From NCBI GenBank assembly GCA_029012365.1, contig JAQXLY010000064.1, positions 1-64,000 on the forward strand: DNA of 64,000 bases, read 5' to 3'. Source of the DNA: Lachnospiraceae bacterium. GTDB taxonomy: Bacteria > Bacillota > Clostridia > Lachnospirales > Lachnospiraceae. The position numbers were made by a program, and so were the translations under genes. Positions 34,792-46,080 of the stretch are shown piece after piece (position 1 is the first letter of the stretch; every line of letters starts with the position of its first letter). The notes below the pieces were generated by a model. That model ran no database searches, was not told where the DNA came from, and saw only the letters and a program-made list of their open reading frames with translations.

Positions 34792-35268
34792 ATGGAAGAA
34801 TTATACAAACAGAACGCAAAAGTCGTCTATCATTTCCTCTATTCAAGGTGTAAGGATGAGGCACTGGCGGAGGAGCTTTTGCAGGATACCTTTTTGAAGG
34901 CATTTGAATCGATTGAGCGGTTTGACGGAAGCTGTAAGATTTCCACGTGGTTATGTCAGATTGCAAGGCATCTTTTGTATCAGCATTGGGAAAAATCAAA
35001 AAAAGAGGTTACGGTAGAATTAAAGGAAGACATATCGGCAGCTTATGATACGGAGATGCAGGCAATACATAAAATAGAACTCGCGGAGGTTTTTGACAAG
35101 CTGAAACAGATGCCGGATGAGGTTGTGCAGGTGGTAAAGCTGCGGGCGATGAGTGATTTATCCTTTCGGGAAATCGGAGAAATTCTCGGAAAAAGCGAAA
35201 ACTGGGCAAGAGTCACCTTTTTCCGGGCAAAGAAACAGCTGTTACAGGAGGTGCGCTATGAAGATTGA
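34792..35268 (+). CDS. ECF-type RNA polymerase sigma factor
   Basis: A 158-residue sigma-70 family protein. Region 2 is near 10-75 (AEELLQDTFLKAFESIERFD, STWLCQIARHLL). Region 4 is near 100-150 (MPDEVVQVVKLRAMSDLSFREIGEILGKSENWARVTFFRAK). AAAGGAGGAGG precedes ATG 34792. Its end overlaps the anti-sigma start by 11 bases, as in many sigma/anti-sigma pairs. Confidence 0.9.
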   Translation: MEELYKQNAKVVYHFLYSRCKDEALAEELLQDTFLKAFESIERFDGSCKISTWLCQIARHLLYQHWEKSKKEVTVELKEDISAAYDTEMQAIHKIELAEVFDKLKQMPDEVVQVVKLRAMSDLSFREIGEILGKSENWARVTFFRAKKQLLQEVRYED

Positions 35269-36058
35269 TTGTGAGATTGTACAGGATTTGATTCCTTCCT
35301 ATTTGGAAGAACTTTGTTCCGATGCTTCAAGACGATGCGTAGAGGAGCACATTGCGGAGTGCGAGGAGTGCCGGACGTTTGTAAAAAGCTGCCGGGAAGT
35401 CGGATTTTCTGCGAAAGCAATGGAAGAAAAGCAGCTGGACGGATTGCGGAAGCTTAAGACGAAAATAAAACTGCAGATGATGGTATGCTATGGATTAATG
35501 TTGGCTGTACTGCTGCTTGGCACATACAATTTTACAGCCAATTCGAGTCTGATAGAGCCGCGGTGGTATTACGTATTGTTTGCGGTGGCACTGGCAGCTA
35601 CTTATGCAGCTACGATGCAGCAGGCTTCAAAGCCTTTGGCGGGGAAAAAAAGAAAGCTGCTGTTTTTGTTATCTATAGTCTCTATTGTATATGGAATAAC
35701 GATGTACAGTGTTGTGATGGGAGCTACAATGCAGGATAATGTGCCGTTCGGTCTGGAGGCTGCCAAAGTGGGACCGTTTTTACATACCCAGACCGGAATT
35801 GCCTTTGCAATAGAGATTGCAGTGTTCGGCTATGCAATGGTTCGGTATATAAAGAAGGATGAGATGTGCCGGAGCCTGTTACTTGTCAATCTGACCGGGA
35901 TATTCCTAATCCTTGCACATACGTCGCTGCTTGGAAGCTTAAGTGATTTTGAAACATATCTGAGGAATTTTTCAGAGATAACGGCAGTGATGGTTGGAAT
36001 CAGTGTAATAAGCGGTCTGGTAATGTGGGGGCTTGAGAGAAGAAAACAGTTTGACTGA
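35258..36058 (+). CDS. Zinc-finger anti-sigma factor, membrane-bound
   Basis: A 266-residue protein. The N-terminal zinc-binding anti-sigma domain has His31-x3-Cys35-x2-Cys38 (HIAECEEC) plus Cys5. About six transmembrane helices follow (from about 68). It should hold the ECF sigma factor inactive at the membrane. I chose ATG 35258 (AGGAGG upstream), which gives the canonical start MKIDCEIVQDLIPSYL. Confidence 0.85.
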   Translation: MKIDCEIVQDLIPSYLEELCSDASRRCVEEHIAECEECRTFVKSCREVGFSAKAMEEKQLDGLRKLKTKIKLQMMVCYGLMLAVLLLGTYNFTANSSLIEPRWYYVLFAVALAATYAATMQQASKPLAGKKRKLLFLLSIVSIVYGITMYSVVMGATMQDNVPFGLEAAKVGPFLHTQTGIAFAIEIAVFGYAMVRYIKKDEMCRSLLLVNLTGIFLILAHTSLLGSLSDFETYLRNFSEITAVMVGISVISGLVMWGLERRKQFD

Positions 36059-36083
36059 TATTTATAAGGGAAGGAGTTTCACT

Positions 36084-36422
36084 ATGGAGAAGTCCACATT
36101 TGAACGTATTTATGATGTTGTAAAGCAAATTCCGAAGGGCAAGGTTGCCACCTACGGTCAGGTGGCAGCCCTTGCCGGTAATAAACGGTGGGCGCGTGTA
36201 GTAGGCTATGCCCTTCATGCCAATCCGGATCCTGCGCATATTCCCTGTTACAGAGTAGTGAACCGGGAAGGTGCGGTGTCGGAGGCCTTTGCTTTCGGCG
36301 GCGGGAACCGGCAGGCAGAGCTTCTTCGGGAGGAAGGAGTGGAAGTGGCGGACAAGAAGGTAGACTTGGAAAAATACCGCTGGGAGCGGATGACTATGGA
36401 TATGCTGGAAAAAAATTTTTAA
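36084..36422 (+). CDS. MGMT-like alkyltransferase family protein
   Basis: A 112-residue protein matching the DNA-binding and active-site domain of O6-alkylguanine transferases: VVKQIPKGKVATYGQVAALAG, then RVVGYALHANP, then IPCYRVVN. The acceptor Cys55 is kept, but the His that follows it in PCHR is Tyr56. It could still be an alkyl acceptor with altered reactivity, or a damage-recognising protein like ATL. GGAAGGAG lies before ATG 36084. Confidence 0.8.
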   Translation: MEKSTFERIYDVVKQIPKGKVATYGQVAALAGNKRWARVVGYALHANPDPAHIPCYRVVNREGAVSEAFAFGGGNRQAELLREEGVEVADKKVDLEKYRWERMTMDMLEKNF

Positions 36423-36430
36423 GATACCAC

Positions 36431-36459
36431 TTGACAAATATGTCAGGTGGTGTTATTTT
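36431..36459 (+). promoter_or_regulatory. Heat-shock operon promoter
   Basis: TTGACA (36431-36436) and TATTTT (36454-36459) are separated by 17 bases. The CIRCE operator begins 14 bases downstream. Confidence 0.8.
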
Positions 36460-36473
36460 ATAGACACAAGGTA

Positions 36474-36500
36474 TTAGCACTCCATTAAGCTGAGTGCTAA
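36474..36500 (+). promoter_or_regulatory. CIRCE operator (HrcA site)
   Basis: A perfect CIRCE element: TTAGCACTC (36474-36482), nine bases, GAGTGCTAA (36492-36500). HrcA bound here represses hrcA-grpE-dnaK-dnaJ until heat or unfolded protein occupies the GroE/HrcA pathway. Confidence 0.98.
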
Positions 36501-36561
36501 TAAAAGAAAAAGGACACCGCGTAACACGGAAACCATGGAGAAGGCGAACAGGAGGGGACCG

Positions 36562-37587
36562 GTGGAACTAGACGAGAGAAAACTTAAGATTTTACAGGCG
36601 ATTATCAAGAACTACCTTGAAACCGGTGAGCCGGTCGGCTCCCGTACCATTTCGAAGTTCACGGATTTGAATTTAAGCTCCGCGACCATTCGAAATGAGA
36701 TGTCGGACTTAGAGGAGCTGGGGTATATTGTACAGCCGCATACCTCCGCAGGCCGCATTCCTTCCGATAAGGGCTACCGCCTTTATGTGGATACCATGAT
36801 GCAGAGCCGTATGCAGGAAGTGGAGCAGATGTGGGATACCTTAAATGATAAGGCAGATAAGATGGAGTCCCTGCTTCAGCAGGTGGCAAAGCTTCTGGCG
36901 GTAAATACGAATTATGCCACGCTTGTAACCGGACCGCAGTACCGCAGCCGGAAGGTAAAGTTTATCCAGCTTACGGATGTCGATGAGGAACAGCTTCTGG
37001 CAGTGATTGTTCTGGAAGGAAATATTGTAAAGAACAAAATGCTTCCTCTGGCAACGGGACTCGGCAAAGAAGATATTTTAAAATTAAATATTGTATTAAA
37101 TACTTATTTACAGGGACTGGATATGTCCGAGATTAATCTTTCGGTGATTGCAAAGCTGAAGGAACAATCCGGAGGACTGGGGAATGTCATCAGTGAGCTT
37201 CTGGATGCCATCGCACAGGCTATCAGTGAGGAAGAGGATATTCCGGTTTATACCAGCGGTGCAACGAATATTTTTAAATATCCGGAGCTGAGTGACCATA
37301 ATGTAGCAAGCGATTTGCTTTATGAACTGGAAGAAAAGAAAACCTTGACCGAGCTGTTAAACGGTGACGGTGAAGAGCATGGAATTCAGGTATACATCGG
37401 GCAGGAGACCTCGGTGGAATCTATGAAGGATTGTTCGGTAGTAACGACTACTTATGAAATAGAAGAAGGGATTTACGGACGTATCGGTATTGTCGGTCCG
37501 AAGCGTATGGATTACGAAAAGGTAGTAGGAACGCTTCAGACATTAAAGAGTCAGCTGGACGACATTTTTAAGAAGAATAAAGAGTAA
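36562..37587 (+). CDS. hrcA: Heat-inducible repressor HrcA
   Basis: A 341-residue repressor that binds CIRCE. The N-terminal winged helix (LDERKLKILQAIIKNYLETG, SSATIRNEMSDLEELGYI) and GRIPSDKGYRLYVD are diagnostic. I chose GTG 36562, six bases after AGGAGGGG, because it gives the standard MELDERK start. ATG 36535 would add nine residues without a good site. First gene of the dnaK operon. Confidence 0.95.
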   Translation: MELDERKLKILQAIIKNYLETGEPVGSRTISKFTDLNLSSATIRNEMSDLEELGYIVQPHTSAGRIPSDKGYRLYVDTMMQSRMQEVEQMWDTLNDKADKMESLLQQVAKLLAVNTNYATLVTGPQYRSRKVKFIQLTDVDEEQLLAVIVLEGNIVKNKMLPLATGLGKEDILKLNIVLNTYLQGLDMSEINLSVIAKLKEQSGGLGNVISELLDAIAQAISEEEDIPVYTSGATNIFKYPELSDHNVASDLLYELEEKKTLTELLNGDGEEHGIQVYIGQETSVESMKDCSVVTTTYEIEEGIYGRIGIVGPKRMDYEKVVGTLQTLKSQLDDIFKKNKE

Positions 37588-37605
37588 CAAAGAAAGGTGA
37601 TGGAA

Positions 37606-38253
37606 ATGGCGGAAAATGAAGAGAAGAACACGGATGAAACCATGGAAGATACGGTAGATACGACTGTGGACGAAACCATGGAGGCCGAGGCAGAGCAGGA
37701 AAGTACGGAAAATTCAGTGCCGGAGGATGATGCCGAGACCTGTGATTCCAAGGAAGCGGAGGCTGCCGAGGGAGCAAAGGAGGGCAAAGGCATTTTCAAG
37801 AAGAAAGAAAAGAAGGATAAAAGGGACGAACAGATTGCTGAGTTAAACGATAAGGTGCTCCGCCAAATGGCAGAGTTCGAGAATTTCAGAAAGCGTACCG
37901 AAAAGGAAAAGGCACAGATGTTTGAAATCGGAGCAAAGAGTATCGTGGAAAAGCTTCTTCCGGTCATAGATAATTTTGAACGCGGACTTGCTACGGTTTC
38001 CGAAGAGGAAAAGAACGGAGCCTTCGCACAGGGAATCGAAAAGATTTACAAGCAGCTCATTACGGAGCTTGCGGATGCAGGTGTTACACCGATTGAAGCG
38101 GTAGGACAGGAATTCAATCCGGATTTTCATAATGCGGTTATGCACATAGAAGATGAAAATTTTGGTGAGAATATAGTGGCAGAGGAATTCCAGAAAGGCT
38201 ATATGTATAAGGATTCCGTAGTACGTCACAGTATGGTTAAGGTTGCAAATTAA
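37606..38253 (+). CDS. grpE: Nucleotide exchange factor GrpE
   Basis: A protein of about 215 residues. An acidic disordered N-terminus (about 1-60) leads to a long coiled coil (ELNDKVLRQMAEFENFRKRTE) and a C-terminal beta domain (GQEFNPDFHNAVMH, YKDSVVRHSMVKVAN). It releases ADP from DnaK. ATG 37606 is favoured because AAGGTGAT lies just upstream; two other starts occur at 37597 and 37600. Confidence 0.95.
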   Translation: MAENEEKNTDETMEDTVDTTVDETMEAEAEQESTENSVPEDDAETCDSKEAEAAEGAKEGKGIFKKKEKKDKRDEQIAELNDKVLRQMAEFENFRKRTEKEKAQMFEIGAKSIVEKLLPVIDNFERGLATVSEEEKNGAFAQGIEKIYKQLITELADAGVTPIEAVGQEFNPDFHNAVMHIEDENFGENIVAEEFQKGYMYKDSVVRHSMVKVAN

Positions 38254-38264
38254 TTTATTTATAG

Positions 38265-40154
<1,890 letters not shown>

Positions 40155-40175
40155 GGTACATTCGGAGGAGTTAAG

Positions 40176-41324
40176 ATGGCTGACAGTAAGCGGGATTATT
40201 ATGAAGTCCTCGGTGTTTCCAAAAATGCCACGGAGGATGAGATAAAGAAGGCATACCGCCAGACGGCAAAAAAGTATCACCCGGATATGAATCCGGGTGA
40301 TAAGGAAGCTGAGGCGAAGTTTAAGGAGGCTTCCGAGGCTTATGCTGTTTTAAGTGATGCTGAAAAGAGACGACAGTATGACCAGTTCGGTCATGCAGCC
40401 TTTGAGCAGGGTGGCGGCGGAGCCGGCGGCTTTGATTTCTCCGGTATGGATATGGGGGATATCTTTGGAGATATTTTCGGAGATTTATTTGGCGGAGGAA
40501 GAAGCCGGAGAGGCAGTACGGGACCGCAAAAGGGCGCAAATGTCCGAACCGGTATCCGCATCACCTTTAATGAGGCGGTATTCGGTACGGAAAAGGAACT
40601 GGAGCTGAATTTAAAGGAGAAATGTGATACCTGTAAGGGCAGCGGTGCTAAGCCGGGAACCCAGAGCGAGACCTGTAGTAAGTGCGGCGGTAAGGGTCAG
40701 GTAGTATATACACAGCAGTCCCTGTTCGGTATGGTTCGGAATGTACAGGCGTGTCCGGATTGCCGCGGAACCGGTAAGATTATCAAAGAGAAGTGTCCGG
40801 ATTGTTACGGCAACGGTTATGTAACGAAGCGTAAGAAAATACAGGTAACGGTGCCGGCGGGCATTGATAACGGTCAAAGCATCCGTATCCGCGGGAAGGG
40901 TGAACCGGGAGAGAACGGCGGTGAACAGGGAGATTTGCTTGTTGAGGTAGCAGTCAGCAGCCATCCGATTTTCCAGCGTCAGGATTATGATATATATTCC
41001 ACTGCTCCGATGTCCTTTACGCAGGCAGCTCTCGGCGGTGATGTACGTATCAGTACGGTAGACGGTGATGTACTTTATACAATTAAGCCCGGCACGCAGA
41101 CCGATACCAAAATCAGACTTCGCGGGAAAGGTGTTCCGACTTTACGGAATAAGGATGTGCGTGGTGACCATTACGTCACTTTGGTGGTACAGGTGCCGTC
41201 TAAGCTTACCTCGGAGCAAAAGGAAATCTTAGAGAGATTTGCGGAGGCTTCCGGCGAGCGTGAAGGTGATAATCCGGAAAAGGGCGGAAGTAAGAATAGC
41301 AAAAAGAAGTTTTTCGGAAAGTAA
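40176..41324 (+). CDS. dnaJ: Co-chaperone DnaJ
   Basis: A 382-residue type I J-protein. It has a J domain with HPD (about 33-35), a Gly/Phe-rich segment (about 75-120), four CxxCxGxG-type zinc repeats ([32 protein letters not shown]) and C-terminal client-binding domains. It is the last gene of the heat-shock operon before a terminator. Confidence 0.98.
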   Translation: MADSKRDYYEVLGVSKNATEDEIKKAYRQTAKKYHPDMNPGDKEAEAKFKEASEAYAVLSDAEKRRQYDQFGHAAFEQGGGGAGGFDFSGMDMGDIFGDIFGDLFGGGRSRRGSTGPQKGANVRTGIRITFNEAVFGTEKELELNLKEKCDTCKGSGAKPGTQSETCSKCGGKGQVVYTQQSLFGMVRNVQACPDCRGTGKIIKEKCPDCYGNGYVTKRKKIQVTVPAGIDNGQSIRIRGKGEPGENGGEQGDLLVEVAVSSHPIFQRQDYDIYSTAPMSFTQAALGGDVRISTVDGDVLYTIKPGTQTDTKIRLRGKGVPTLRNKDVRGDHYVTLVVQVPSKLTSEQKEILERFAEASGEREGDNPEKGGSKNSKKKFFGK

Positions 41325-41343
41325 ATAGTGGATGTAAGATTTT

Positions 41344-41376
41344 AACCGGGATAAGTGAAAGCTTATTCCGGTTTTT
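41344..41376 (+). terminator. Terminator of the dnaK operon
   Basis: AACCGGGATAAG (41344-41355) pairs with CTTATTCCGGTT (41362-41373), running into TTTTTT. Confidence 0.9.
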
Positions 41377-41391
41377 TGCGCTTTTTTACAA

Positions 41392-41826
41392 TTGGACTTG
41401 AAAAAATATGTCGAAAAGGAAGTGAATATTTCTTCCTCTCCTGCACTCCAGTATGCGCAGGACTATATCGACAGCAACCACCTGTATATGCGTCTGGCCT
41501 CCACCGAGGTGTTTGCAATCTCCCAGGATGTGGGGCACAAGATGATGACGGGCGAGTATTCCGGTGAGGAGGTCCGCCGGATCATGGATTGGTTGGTGAA
41601 TGTGAAGGAGGATGGCTCTAATCCGATTCAACATAGAAATCTGATGCCTGTTACCAGCGGTATGGAATATACTGTCACCGAGACGGAGCGGGGCAAATTC
41701 AGGTTAGGTGACATCACGGTGAACGGTCAGCCTCTGAAGGATGATGCCGTATATACGGTTTTGTTAGTTGGCGCGGATACGTTCCTGGAGCCTACGGAAT
41801 ATGTAACGATTCTGGAGAGTAAATAA
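41392..41826 (+). pseudogene. Fused remnant: binding protein plus 5'-nucleotidase-like tail
   Basis: A 144-residue frame without a convincing start. The first half (SNHLYMRLASTEVFAISQDVG, GEEVRRIMDWLVN) looks like the C-terminus of a periplasmic-type binding domain. The second half (LMPVTSGMEYTVTETERGKF, LVGADTFLEPTEY) looks like the C-terminal domain of secreted 5'-nucleotidases. Two deletion ends appear to be joined. It is likely not functional. Confidence 0.5.
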
Positions 41827-41863
41827 AAAGATGAAATACGCGCAGGAAGGAGGGGGTAGTGTC

Positions 41864-42568
41864 ATGAAAAAACGATTGATTTCTTTCGTATTGGCTTTTG
41901 CGCTCGTTGCAGGAACCGGTTTTATAGGATTTTTGTATTTCAGGTTTGTTTCCCGGACGATTTATTCAGAGAGCACTGCCCACCTTAAGGAAATTTTCTG
42001 ATTTGATGCTGGAGAAACAGTCCGTTGTCGTTAACTCTGTGGTTCCGGACCGCCCGGAGATTATGGTGTTTGCCGTGCCGGTAGCGCCGGGAAGCTACCG
42101 TCAATTTGACTATGAGGCGATTGCCATCAGCTTTAATAATACAGACCTTGTGGAAGCTTTGAAGATATCCGCTTTTGACGGCCATTCCAGCACCTATGCT
42201 GTCCTGCCGGACGGCCGTGTTGTGGTGGATAATGCCAGTGAAAACATGGTGAAGTAACCATGAATGGCATAAGGATTTTGCTGGCTGAGGATAACGACCT
42301 GAATGCGGAAATAGCAATGGTGCAGCTCGAAGAGCTTGGTATGACGGTGACCAGAGTGAACAACGGGAAGATTCGTGGGATGCAGAACCGTCCGGAAGCC
42401 GGTATGATTCCGATTATTGCCATGACAGCGAATGCCTTTGCCGAGGATGTTCAGGCATCCTTAGATGCAGGTATGAACGGGCATTTGTCAAAACCGATTG
42501 TAATAGCGGAAGTTGTAAAGACGATTGCAAGAAATGTATCAGCTGATAACAGAGCCGATTTTAAATAA
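41864..42568 (+). pseudogene. Decayed hybrid histidine kinase
   Basis: Three pieces of one gene remain. The first is a signal/transmembrane start (KKRLISFVLAFALVAGTGFI) from ATG 41864 behind a strong GGAGGGGG. The second, after a frameshift near 41995, is part of the extracellular sensor domain (to 42257). The third, after a large deletion, is a receiver domain (42260-42568) with LLAEDNDLNAEIA and KPI. The receiver itself lacks the phospho-accepting Asp block between NNGK and GMQNRPEAG. The kinase and dimerisation domains are gone. Confidence 0.75.
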
Positions 42569-42631
42569 ACATTATGTCTAAATAAGCGTAATTTTGCAGA
42601 ATATAAAGTTTGGAAAAATGTAAATAGCGGC

Positions 42632-42659
42632 TTGAAAAACACATAAAAAGTGATACAAT
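42632..42659 (+). promoter_or_regulatory. Promoter of the DUF4143 ATPase gene
   Basis: TTGAAA (42632-42637) and TACAAT (42654-42659) with a 16-base spacer, just before GGGAGG and the start codon. Confidence 0.6.
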
Positions 42660-42680
42660 AGGATAGAGGGAGGTCTTGAT

Positions 42681-43976
42681 ATGGAACGGAAGATATATAA
42701 AGAGCTGTTTGCCTGGAAGCAAAGCCCTGAAAGAAAACCATTGATTTTGCAAGGAGCAAGACAGGTTGGAAAGACATACATTGTCAATTTCTTTGCCGGG
42801 AAAGAGTATTCCAATAGTATTTACTGTAATTTTGAAAAAGATACCGGACTTCATGATATCTTTAAGAGTCTGAATCCCGAGATCATTATTAAAAAGTTAG
42901 GGTTATATAAAAGAAAAGAAATTTTTCGGGAAAATACACTGATTATTTTTGATGAGATTCAGGCGTGTCCGGAAGCAATCACATCGCTTAAGTATTTTAA
43001 CGAAGAGGCGAACGAGTATCATATTATTGCACTTGGTTCCTTACTCGGCGTGTCGGTCAACAGAGGAAGCTTTTCTTTTCCGGTTGGTAAGGTTCAGTTT
43101 ATGACGCTTTATCCGCTTGATTTTGAGGAATATCTGATGGCAAGGGGAGAACATGGGCTGATAGAGCTGGTTCATGAAAGCTATGACAGTAATGAGCCGC
43201 TTGAAAGCGTTTTTCATGAAAGAGCGCTTGAATATTACAAGGAGTATTTATTTGTGGGCGGTATGCCGGAGGCGGTAGCGGAATACGGAAAGAATCACAA
43301 TCCGGAGCTTGTCCGTATCATCCAGCAAACGATTTTGGAGTCCTATCAGAATGATATGGGGAAGTATAATAAGCAGAGTGAGATTCCAAAGACCCGAATC
43401 GTGTATAAGAATATCAGCATGCAGCTTGCAAAGGAGAACAAGAAGTTTCAGTATAAGAGTATAAAGCAGGGAGGCAGGGCTTCCGAGTTTGAGGGTGCAA
43501 TAGAATGGCTTTGCCTGGCAGGAGTCGCAAGTCAAACTTATCGTATCGAGCAGATTATGTTGCCTTTAAATGCATATCGCTCTTTGTCTGATTTCAAATT
43601 CTATATGAACGATGTGGGGTTATGCGGAGCAAGTCAGGACATTTATTATGAGGATATTTTTGGTGAAAATCCATTGCTTGATAATTTCAAAGCTGGTCTT
43701 ACCGAAAACTATGTGTTTAACCAGTTGACCATCAACGGTCTGAGTCTTTATTACTGGACAAGCAGAAGTCAGGCAGAAGTGGATTTTATCACGCGGATTG
43801 GGGATAATATCATTCCGATTGAAGCAAAGGCAAAGATAAACACACGCTCAAGGAGCCTTGGTGTCTATGTAGAACGGTTTAAGCCGGCATATTCTATTCG
43901 CATTTCACAGAAAAACTTCGGTTTTGAAAACGGAATCAAGTCGGTTCCGTTGTATGCGACGTTTTGTATTAAGTAA
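42681..43976 (+). CDS. AAA ATPase with DUF4143 domain
   Basis: A 431-residue protein. It has the Walker A motif GARQVGKT (about 26-33), Walker B LIIFDEIQ (about 88-95), LGSLLGV, and a C-terminal DUF4143 domain. That domain contains a PD-(D/E)XK-like core (YYWTSRSQAEVDFITR ... IPIEAKA). Members are widespread in gut anaerobes and their cellular role is not settled. It has its own promoter. The small overlap of the next unit suggests co-transcription with the polymerase gene. Confidence 0.85.
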   Translation: MERKIYKELFAWKQSPERKPLILQGARQVGKTYIVNFFAGKEYSNSIYCNFEKDTGLHDIFKSLNPEIIIKKLGLYKRKEIFRENTLIIFDEIQACPEAITSLKYFNEEANEYHIIALGSLLGVSVNRGSFSFPVGKVQFMTLYPLDFEEYLMARGEHGLIELVHESYDSNEPLESVFHERALEYYKEYLFVGGMPEAVAEYGKNHNPELVRIIQQTILESYQNDMGKYNKQSEIPKTRIVYKNISMQLAKENKKFQYKSIKQGGRASEFEGAIEWLCLAGVASQTYRIEQIMLPLNAYRSLSDFKFYMNDVGLCGASQDIYYEDIFGENPLLDNFKAGLTENYVFNQLTINGLSLYYWTSRSQAEVDFITRIGDNIIPIEAKAKINTRSRSLGVYVERFKPAYSIRISQKNFGFENGIKSVPLYATFCIK

Positions 43977-43994
43977 AAATAAGGGAGGCATGGG

Positions 43995-45515
43995 ATGCAG
44001 CAAAACAGAACTTATATTGCAATCGACCTAAAGTCATTCTATGCCTCCGTAGAGTGCAACGAACGGCAATTAGACCCGCTTTCGACAAACCTTGTTGTTG
44101 CAGATGCAGAACGGACAGAGAAGACGATTTGTCTTGCGGTTTCTCCGTCGCTAAAAAGGTATGGAATTCCGGGGCGTGCAAGACTCTTTGAGGTAGTGCA
44201 GAAGGTCAGGGAAGTAAATTCCGAACGAAAAAGCATAGCACCGGGGAAAAGGTTTACCGGGAAGTCCTATCTTGCAAAGGAACTGGACGAGCATCCGGAG
44301 CTTGAAATTGACTATATTGTGGCTCCACCGCGGATGGCGTATTACATGGAATACAGTACCCGGATTTACAATGTATATTTGCAGTATGTGGCGCCGGAGG
44401 ATATCCATGTGTACTCCGTTGATGAGGTGTTTATGGATGTGACGCAGTATCTTCGCACCTATGGACTGACAGCGAGGGAGCTTGCGGCAAAGATGATAAA
44501 GAGTGTCCTGAAAGAAACCGGAATCACGGCAACGGCGGGAATCGGAACAAACCTTTATCTGTGTAAGGTGGCAATGGACATTATGGCAAAGCGCGTCACC
44601 CCGGATGCAGACGGCGTGCGGATTGCGGAGCTGGATGAAATGAGTTACCGGAGGCTCCTTTGGACACACCGTCCGCTGACCTCCTTCTGGAGAGTAGGGC
44701 ACGGGTATCGGAAAAAGCTCGAAGAAGTGGGGCTGTACACCATGGGGGATATCGCGCGGTGTTCCCTGGGCGGACCGGGTGACTTCTACAACGAGGATTT
44801 GTTATATAAGCTGTTCGGAGTAAATGCGGAGCTTCTCATCGACCATGCATGGGGCTGGGAGCCGACCACCATTGACATGATTAAGGCGTACAAACCGAGC
44901 GTCAACAGCCTAAGCTCCGGGCAGGTGCTACAGGAACCGTATGAGTTTGAGAAGGGAAAGCTGATTGTACGGGAAATGACAGACCTTCTGGTACTTGACC
45001 TGGTGGAAAAGAAGCTGGTAACGGACCAGATGGTTTTGACCGTCGGATATGATATTGAAAATATGATGCGACCGGAAATCGGGTATACCGGTGAGGTGAC
45101 GGAAGACCGGTACGGAAGAAAGGTTCCGAAGCACGCCCACGGAACGGTCAATCTGGGACGGCAGACCTCTTCCACAAGGCTGATTACCGACAAGGTAATG
45201 GAGCTGTATGATGAAATCGTAGACCCGAAGCTTTTGGTTCGACGCATCACTGTAGCTGCAAATCATGTAGTGGAGGAGAGCACCGTTGTTGAAAAGGCTT
45301 CCTATGAGCAGCTCGATTTATTTACGGATTATTCCGCCCTGCAAAAAGAACAGGAAGCGGAAAAAGAGGAGCTGTCCAAAGAACGTAAGCTTCAGGAGGC
45401 GATGCTTGAGGTAAAGAAAAGGTTCGGGAAAAATGCCATGATAAAGGGGATGAACCTGCAGGAAGGTGCCATGACGATAGAGCGGAATAAACAAATCGGA
45501 GGGCATAAGGCGTAA
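43995..45515 (+). CDS. UmuC/DinB-like Y-family DNA polymerase
   Basis: A 506-residue translesion polymerase. The start IAIDLKSFYASVEC carries the first catalytic Asp. VYSVDEVFMDVT carries the acidic pair. GIGTNLYLCKVAMDIMAK and FWRVGHGYRKKLEEVGLYT form the helix-hairpin-helix region. A little-finger domain follows. Its N-terminus and neighbouring small gene match the UmuC-type branch common in Firmicutes. No LexA box could be confirmed upstream. Confidence 0.9.
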   Translation: MQQNRTYIAIDLKSFYASVECNERQLDPLSTNLVVADAERTEKTICLAVSPSLKRYGIPGRARLFEVVQKVREVNSERKSIAPGKRFTGKSYLAKELDEHPELEIDYIVAPPRMAYYMEYSTRIYNVYLQYVAPEDIHVYSVDEVFMDVTQYLRTYGLTARELAAKMIKSVLKETGITATAGIGTNLYLCKVAMDIMAKRVTPDADGVRIAELDEMSYRRLLWTHRPLTSFWRVGHGYRKKLEEVGLYTMGDIARCSLGGPGDFYNEDLLYKLFGVNAELLIDHAWGWEPTTIDMIKAYKPSVNSLSSGQVLQEPYEFEKGKLIVREMTDLLVLDLVEKKLVTDQMVLTVGYDIENMMRPEIGYTGEVTEDRYGRKVPKHAHGTVNLGRQTSSTRLITDKVMELYDEIVDPKLLVRRITVAANHVVEESTVVEKASYEQLDLFTDYSALQKEQEAEKEELSKERKLQEAMLEVKKRFGKNAMIKGMNLQEGAMTIERNKQIGGHKA

Positions 45516-45549
45516 GCTCCGGAAAATCACAGGAAGGAAGGCTATTGGG

Positions 45550-45975
45550 ATGACGGATAAGGACGAACACCGGTATGATGATATTATTGATTTGCCCCAC
45601 CACGTATCGAAGAAGCATACGCAGATGCCTCTTTACGACCGGGCAGCGCAGTTTGCACCGTTTGCGGCACTGACCGGACACGAGGACGCTATCAGGGAGA
45701 CGGCACGGCTGACAGAGGATGAAATATTGCTTGATGAGAGCAGTAAGGAATTGTTAGACGAACGGTTACAGTATTTGCTGGAGCATCTGACGGAGAGACC
45801 GGAGGTGACCGTGACTTATTTTATGCCGGACGAAAGAAAAAGCGGCGGAGCCTATGTGACAGTGACAGGCGTGGTAAAGAAGGTGGATGAGTACAGGGGA
45901 AGGATAGTGCTTGAGGACGGACGGGAGATTGCTTTCGCGTATATAGTGGAACTTAAGGTTGAAACGGTAGATTAA
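45550..45975 (+). CDS. YolD-like partner of the Y-family polymerase
   Basis: A 141-residue protein with KKHTQMPLYDRAAQFAPFAAL, then a compact C-terminal domain (GVVKKVDEYRGRIVLEDGREI). It lies 34 bases after the polymerase gene, in the place where YolD-like proteins usually accompany UvrX/UmuC homologues. It probably shares SOS or mobile-element-linked regulation with it; the biochemical role is not established. Confidence 0.65.
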   Translation: MTDKDEHRYDDIIDLPHHVSKKHTQMPLYDRAAQFAPFAALTGHEDAIRETARLTEDEILLDESSKELLDERLQYLLEHLTERPEVTVTYFMPDERKSGGAYVTVTGVVKKVDEYRGRIVLEDGREIAFAYIVELKVETVD

Positions 45976-45993
45976 AAATATAATAAAAACCTC

Positions 45994-46022
45994 TTGCCAT
46001 TTTTCTCTGTTTCATGTACAAT
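45994..46022 (+). promoter_or_regulatory. Promoter of holA
   Basis: TTGCCA (45994-45999) and TACAAT (46017-46022) are separated by 17 bases. Confidence 0.65.
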
Positions 46023-46080
46023 AGATAAGTACGTTAAGAGTACCGTTTCGTTTAGGGTGTGCCATGTCAAAGGAGTGCCT

